A program made the position numbers and the translations under genes. Below are positions 61,786 to 64,000 of a stretch of DNA of 64,000 nucleotides, one piece after another (position 1 is the first letter of the stretch; every line of letters begins with the position of its first letter). This DNA is from Ottowia flava (lineage in GTDB: Bacteria > Pseudomonadota > Gammaproteobacteria > Burkholderiales > Burkholderiaceae_C), in assembly GCF_008017535.1 (NCBI RefSeq), contig NZ_VRUA01000009.1, positions 1-64,000 on the forward strand, read 5' to 3'. The notes beneath the pieces were generated by a model. The model saw only the letters and a list, made by a program, of their open reading frames with translations, did no database searches and was not told the DNA's origin.

Positions 61786-62000
61786 GCCACGCTGCCGACA
61801 CCACCATGACCGCAAGCACTTCCGCCCTGAGCATTCCCGACCTCGAGACCGTCTACGACGCGCTCGCCACCGCCATCGACCAGGCCGGCCCCGACAAGGC
61901 CGAGCTGTTCCTCGTCAAGCTCGCACTGCTCAATGCCAACGCGCTGGGCCACCCCGCCGTGGTGCAGCAACACATCCAGTCCGCGCTGCAGGACTTGTAA
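61782..62000 (+). CDS. DUF2783 small protein
   Basis: 72 residues, ATGA overlap with the hydroxylase stop; an ATG at 61806 is possible. SIPDLETVYDALATAIDQAG, KAELFLVKLALLNANALGHP match DUF2783, found beside aromatic-degradation hydroxylases. Possibly a hydroxylase helper. Function unknown. Confidence 0.75.
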   Translation: MSHAADTTMTASTSALSIPDLETVYDALATAIDQAGPDKAELFLVKLALLNANALGHPAVVQQHIQSALQDL

Positions 62001-62042
62001 GCAGCCACCCGTTCGTTTTCAACCCACCCCAAGGAGACACCC

Positions 62043-62591
62043 ATGGCCATCGTTGACCGCATCCACCACGTCGCCTACCGCTGCAAGAACGCCAAGCAGA
62101 CCGTCGAGTGGTACCAGAAGTACCTCGACATGAACTTCATCCTGGCGATCGCCGAGAACGAAGTGCCCTCAACCAAAGAGCCCGATCCGTACATGCACAT
62201 CTTCCTGGACGCGGGCAACGGCAACGTGCTGGCGTTCTTCGAGCTGCCCACGCAGCCCGAGATGGGTCGCGACCCCAACACCCCCAGCTGGACGCAGCAC
62301 CTGGCGCTGAAGGTCGATTCGGTCGACACGATGCTCAAGGTCAAGGAAAAGCTGGAAGCCGATGGCATCAACGTCATCGGCCCAACCGACCACACCATCT
62401 TCAAATCCATCTACTTCTTCGACCCGTCTGGCCACCGCCTGGAGCTGGCCGCCAACACCTCCACGCCCCAGATGGACAAGGCACTAGACGAAGTCAAGTG
62501 GGATATGCTCAATGAGTGGGACCGCACCAAGAAGGCCCCTGAGCATGCGCGCTGGATGCACGACGGCAGTGGCAAGGTCGGCGCGCACTGA
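62043..62591 (+). CDS. VOC-family dioxygenase/glyoxalase-like protein
   Basis: 182 residues. VOC fold with metal-ligand pattern: IHHVAYRCKNAKQTVEWYQK, PYMHIFLDAGNGNVLAFFEL, TQHLALKVDSVDTMLKVKEK, DPSGHRLELAAN. AGGAG upstream. Within the aromatic operon it may be an extradiol-type dioxygenase or an isomerase for the ring-cleavage step; which one is unresolved. Confidence 0.83.
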   Translation: MAIVDRIHHVAYRCKNAKQTVEWYQKYLDMNFILAIAENEVPSTKEPDPYMHIFLDAGNGNVLAFFELPTQPEMGRDPNTPSWTQHLALKVDSVDTMLKVKEKLEADGINVIGPTDHTIFKSIYFFDPSGHRLELAANTSTPQMDKALDEVKWDMLNEWDRTKKAPEHARWMHDGSGKVGAH

Positions 62592-62619
62592 AAACGCCCT
62601 TCCTCCAAGAGACAGACGC

Positions 62620-63933
62620 ATGGCAACGCTGAACGAAACGCACGACCCGAAACTCACCAGCTGGGTGGTTTCGGCCAACCACGGCACGACCGATTTCCCG
62701 ATCCAGAACCTGCCCTTCGCCGTGTTCCGGCGCCAGGGCAGCGCCGAAGCGTGGCGCGGCGGCGTTGCCATCGGTGACCAGATCGTGGACATGGCCGCAG
62801 CCGTTCAGGCTGGCGTGTTCAGCGGCGATGCGTTGGCCCCGGCGCAGGCCGCGGCCGAACCCACCCTCAACCATTTGATGGGGATGGGTGCCCAAGCGGC
62901 GTCCAGCCTGCGCAAGGCGCTCTCAAAAGCATTGCAAACCGGCTCAGCGCAAGAAGCCGCGCTGAAAGCCTGCCTCGTGCCGCAGGCCGATGCCGAATTC
63001 ACCCTCCCCGCGCGCATTGGCGACTACACCGACTTCTACACCTCGGTCTACCACGCCACCAACATCGGCAAGCAGTTCCGGCCCGACAACCCCCTGCTGC
63101 CCAACTACAAGTGGGTGCCCATCGGCTACCACGGCCGCTCGTCGTCCATCGGCGTGTCTGGCCAGGCCTTCAAGCGGCCCAAGGGCCAGGTCAAGCCGCC
63201 GGACGCCGACGCGCCCGTGCTCAAGCCCAGCGCGCGCATGGACATCGAGTTGGAAATGGGCGTCTTCGTCGGCCAAGCCAACGAACTGGGCGACCCGGTC
63301 ACCATCGATCAGGCCGAATCGCACATCTTCGGGCTCGTGCTCTTCAACGACTGGTCGGCGCGCGACATCCAGCCCTGGGAATACCAGCCGCTGGGGCCCT
63401 TCCTGGCCAAGAACTTTGCCTCGACCATCTCGCCCTGGATCGTGACGATGGAAGCGCTCGCGCCCTTCCGCGCCGCCTTCAGCCACCCCGAAGGCGATCC
63501 GCAGCCCCTGCCCTACCTGAGCAGCGACGCCAACAGCGCCGAAGGCGGGCTGGACATTCAGCTGGAAGCCTGCATCGTCACGCCCCAGATGCGCGACGCC
63601 CAGGCCGCGCCCGAGCGCTTCACGCTCACCAACTACCGCCACGCCTACTGGACGGCGGCGCAGATGGTCACGCACCACACCGTGAACGGCTGCAACCTGC
63701 AGCCCGGCGACCTGCTGGGCACGGGCACGCTGTCCGGCCCCACGCTCGATTCGGCCTGCGCGCTGATCGAACTCACGGTGGGCGGCAAGAACCCGCTCAA
63801 GCTGAAGAACGGCGAAACCCGCACCTGGCTGGAAGACGGCGACACCATCATCCTGCGCGGCTGGTGCGACAAGCCGGGCGCTGCGCGCATCGGCTTCGGC
63901 GAGTGCGTGGGAATGGTGCTGCCCGCGGCTTGA
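62620..63933 (+). CDS. fahA: Fumarylacetoacetase
   Basis: 437 residues. Hydrolyses fumarylacetoacetate to fumarate and acetoacetate. N-terminal FAA_hydrolase_N region, catalytic part with DYTDFYTSVYHATNIGKQFR, IGYHGRSSSIGVSGQAFKRP, MDIELEMGVFVGQANELGDP, FNDWSARDIQPWEYQPLGPF, NLQPGDLLGTGTLSGP. Full length for the eukaryote-like FAH type. Last gene of the operon in the window. Confidence 0.94.
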   Translation: MATLNETHDPKLTSWVVSANHGTTDFPIQNLPFAVFRRQGSAEAWRGGVAIGDQIVDMAAAVQAGVFSGDALAPAQAAAEPTLNHLMGMGAQAASSLRKALSKALQTGSAQEAALKACLVPQADAEFTLPARIGDYTDFYTSVYHATNIGKQFRPDNPLLPNYKWVPIGYHGRSSSIGVSGQAFKRPKGQVKPPDADAPVLKPSARMDIELEMGVFVGQANELGDPVTIDQAESHIFGLVLFNDWSARDIQPWEYQPLGPFLAKNFASTISPWIVTMEALAPFRAAFSHPEGDPQPLPYLSSDANSAEGGLDIQLEACIVTPQMRDAQAAPERFTLTNYRHAYWTAAQMVTHHTVNGCNLQPGDLLGTGTLSGPTLDSACALIELTVGGKNPLKLKNGETRTWLEDGDTIILRGWCDKPGAARIGFGECVGMVLPAA

Positions 63934-63976
63934 CGGGCGGGGCATCGATTGCCGGTGCTTTCTTCACCGTTTTTTT

Positions 63977-64000
63977 GCTTTTGATTTGATAGCTGCCCGC
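63977..64000 (+). repeat. Dispersed repeat, cut by window end
   Basis: TTTGCTTTTGATTTGATAGC then TGCCCGC: the 5' part of another copy. The rest lies outside the window. Confidence 0.6.

Overview
The window looks like part of a Comamonadaceae-type betaproteobacterial chromosome: high GC, Burkholderiales gene order (hrcA-nadK-recN-rapZ; lolB-ispE-tRNA-Gln-prs-rplY-pth) and about ten copies of a dispersed repeat with core ATAGCTGCYTGCGCA that I associate with that family. No genus can be assigned from this alone.

Positions 1-12720 are the right part of an integrated phage. The last gene is a tyrosine integrase, and the element stops at the 3' end of a CAT-anticodon tRNA (12720-12796), the usual attachment layout. 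The other end lies left of the window. The phage genes are on the plus strand, mostly overlapping by 1-4 bases and broken by short hairpin-plus-T-run punctuation. They encode an endonuclease VII-like nuclease, a cytosine-C5 methyltransferase, a probable Rad52-like annealing protein, a Gp157-like protein, SSB, DUF4224, the integrase and many small unknown proteins, several shorter than 60 codons. Two separate TnpB (RNA-guided nuclease) units sit in this operon. Each has a recognisable right end and omega-RNA 3' hairpin, a near-leaderless promoter, a small DNA-binding-like partner gene, and glycine at the place of the canonical RuvC-II glutamate. The second interrupts the region next to a leftover C-terminal dUTPase fragment. 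The first 740 bases are non-coding and contain unusual RNA-like folds, including a 119-nt tRNA-like element.

Positions 12812-27476 are housekeeping: hrcA diverging from nadK-recN-rapZ; mutY, a dynamin-like GTPase and mutM on the minus strand; then a TPR protein, lolB, ispE, tRNA-Gln, prs, rplY and pth, and a ferredoxin. Positions 27609-40012 hold a peptide-type ABC transporter (two permeases, two ATPases), then a giant secreted ExeM-type nuclease with an IPTL-CTERM tail on the opposite strand, then the solute-binding protein and an amidase. Positions 40053-52463 carry a PHP phosphoesterase, an EamA transporter, a YciO-type protein, an M50 protease, trpS, a convergent response regulator and histidine kinase pair, aroC, a CBS protein, a homocysteine-forming sulfhydrylase, an alpha/beta hydrolase, a YihY protein and a DUF2069 protein.

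Positions 52497-64000 are catabolic and accessory: a 3-hydroxybenzoate 4-monooxygenase-like gene diverging from a MarR gene, a GlcD-like flavoenzyme, a small DUF3427-like orphan, an RhlE-like helicase, and a second MarR gene diverging from a FAD hydroxylase-DUF2783-VOC-fumarylacetoacetase operon. The dispersed repeats have been absorbed into genes: one encodes the LolB lipobox and start of the mature protein, another the N-terminus of the helicase, others the ends of mutM and yihY.
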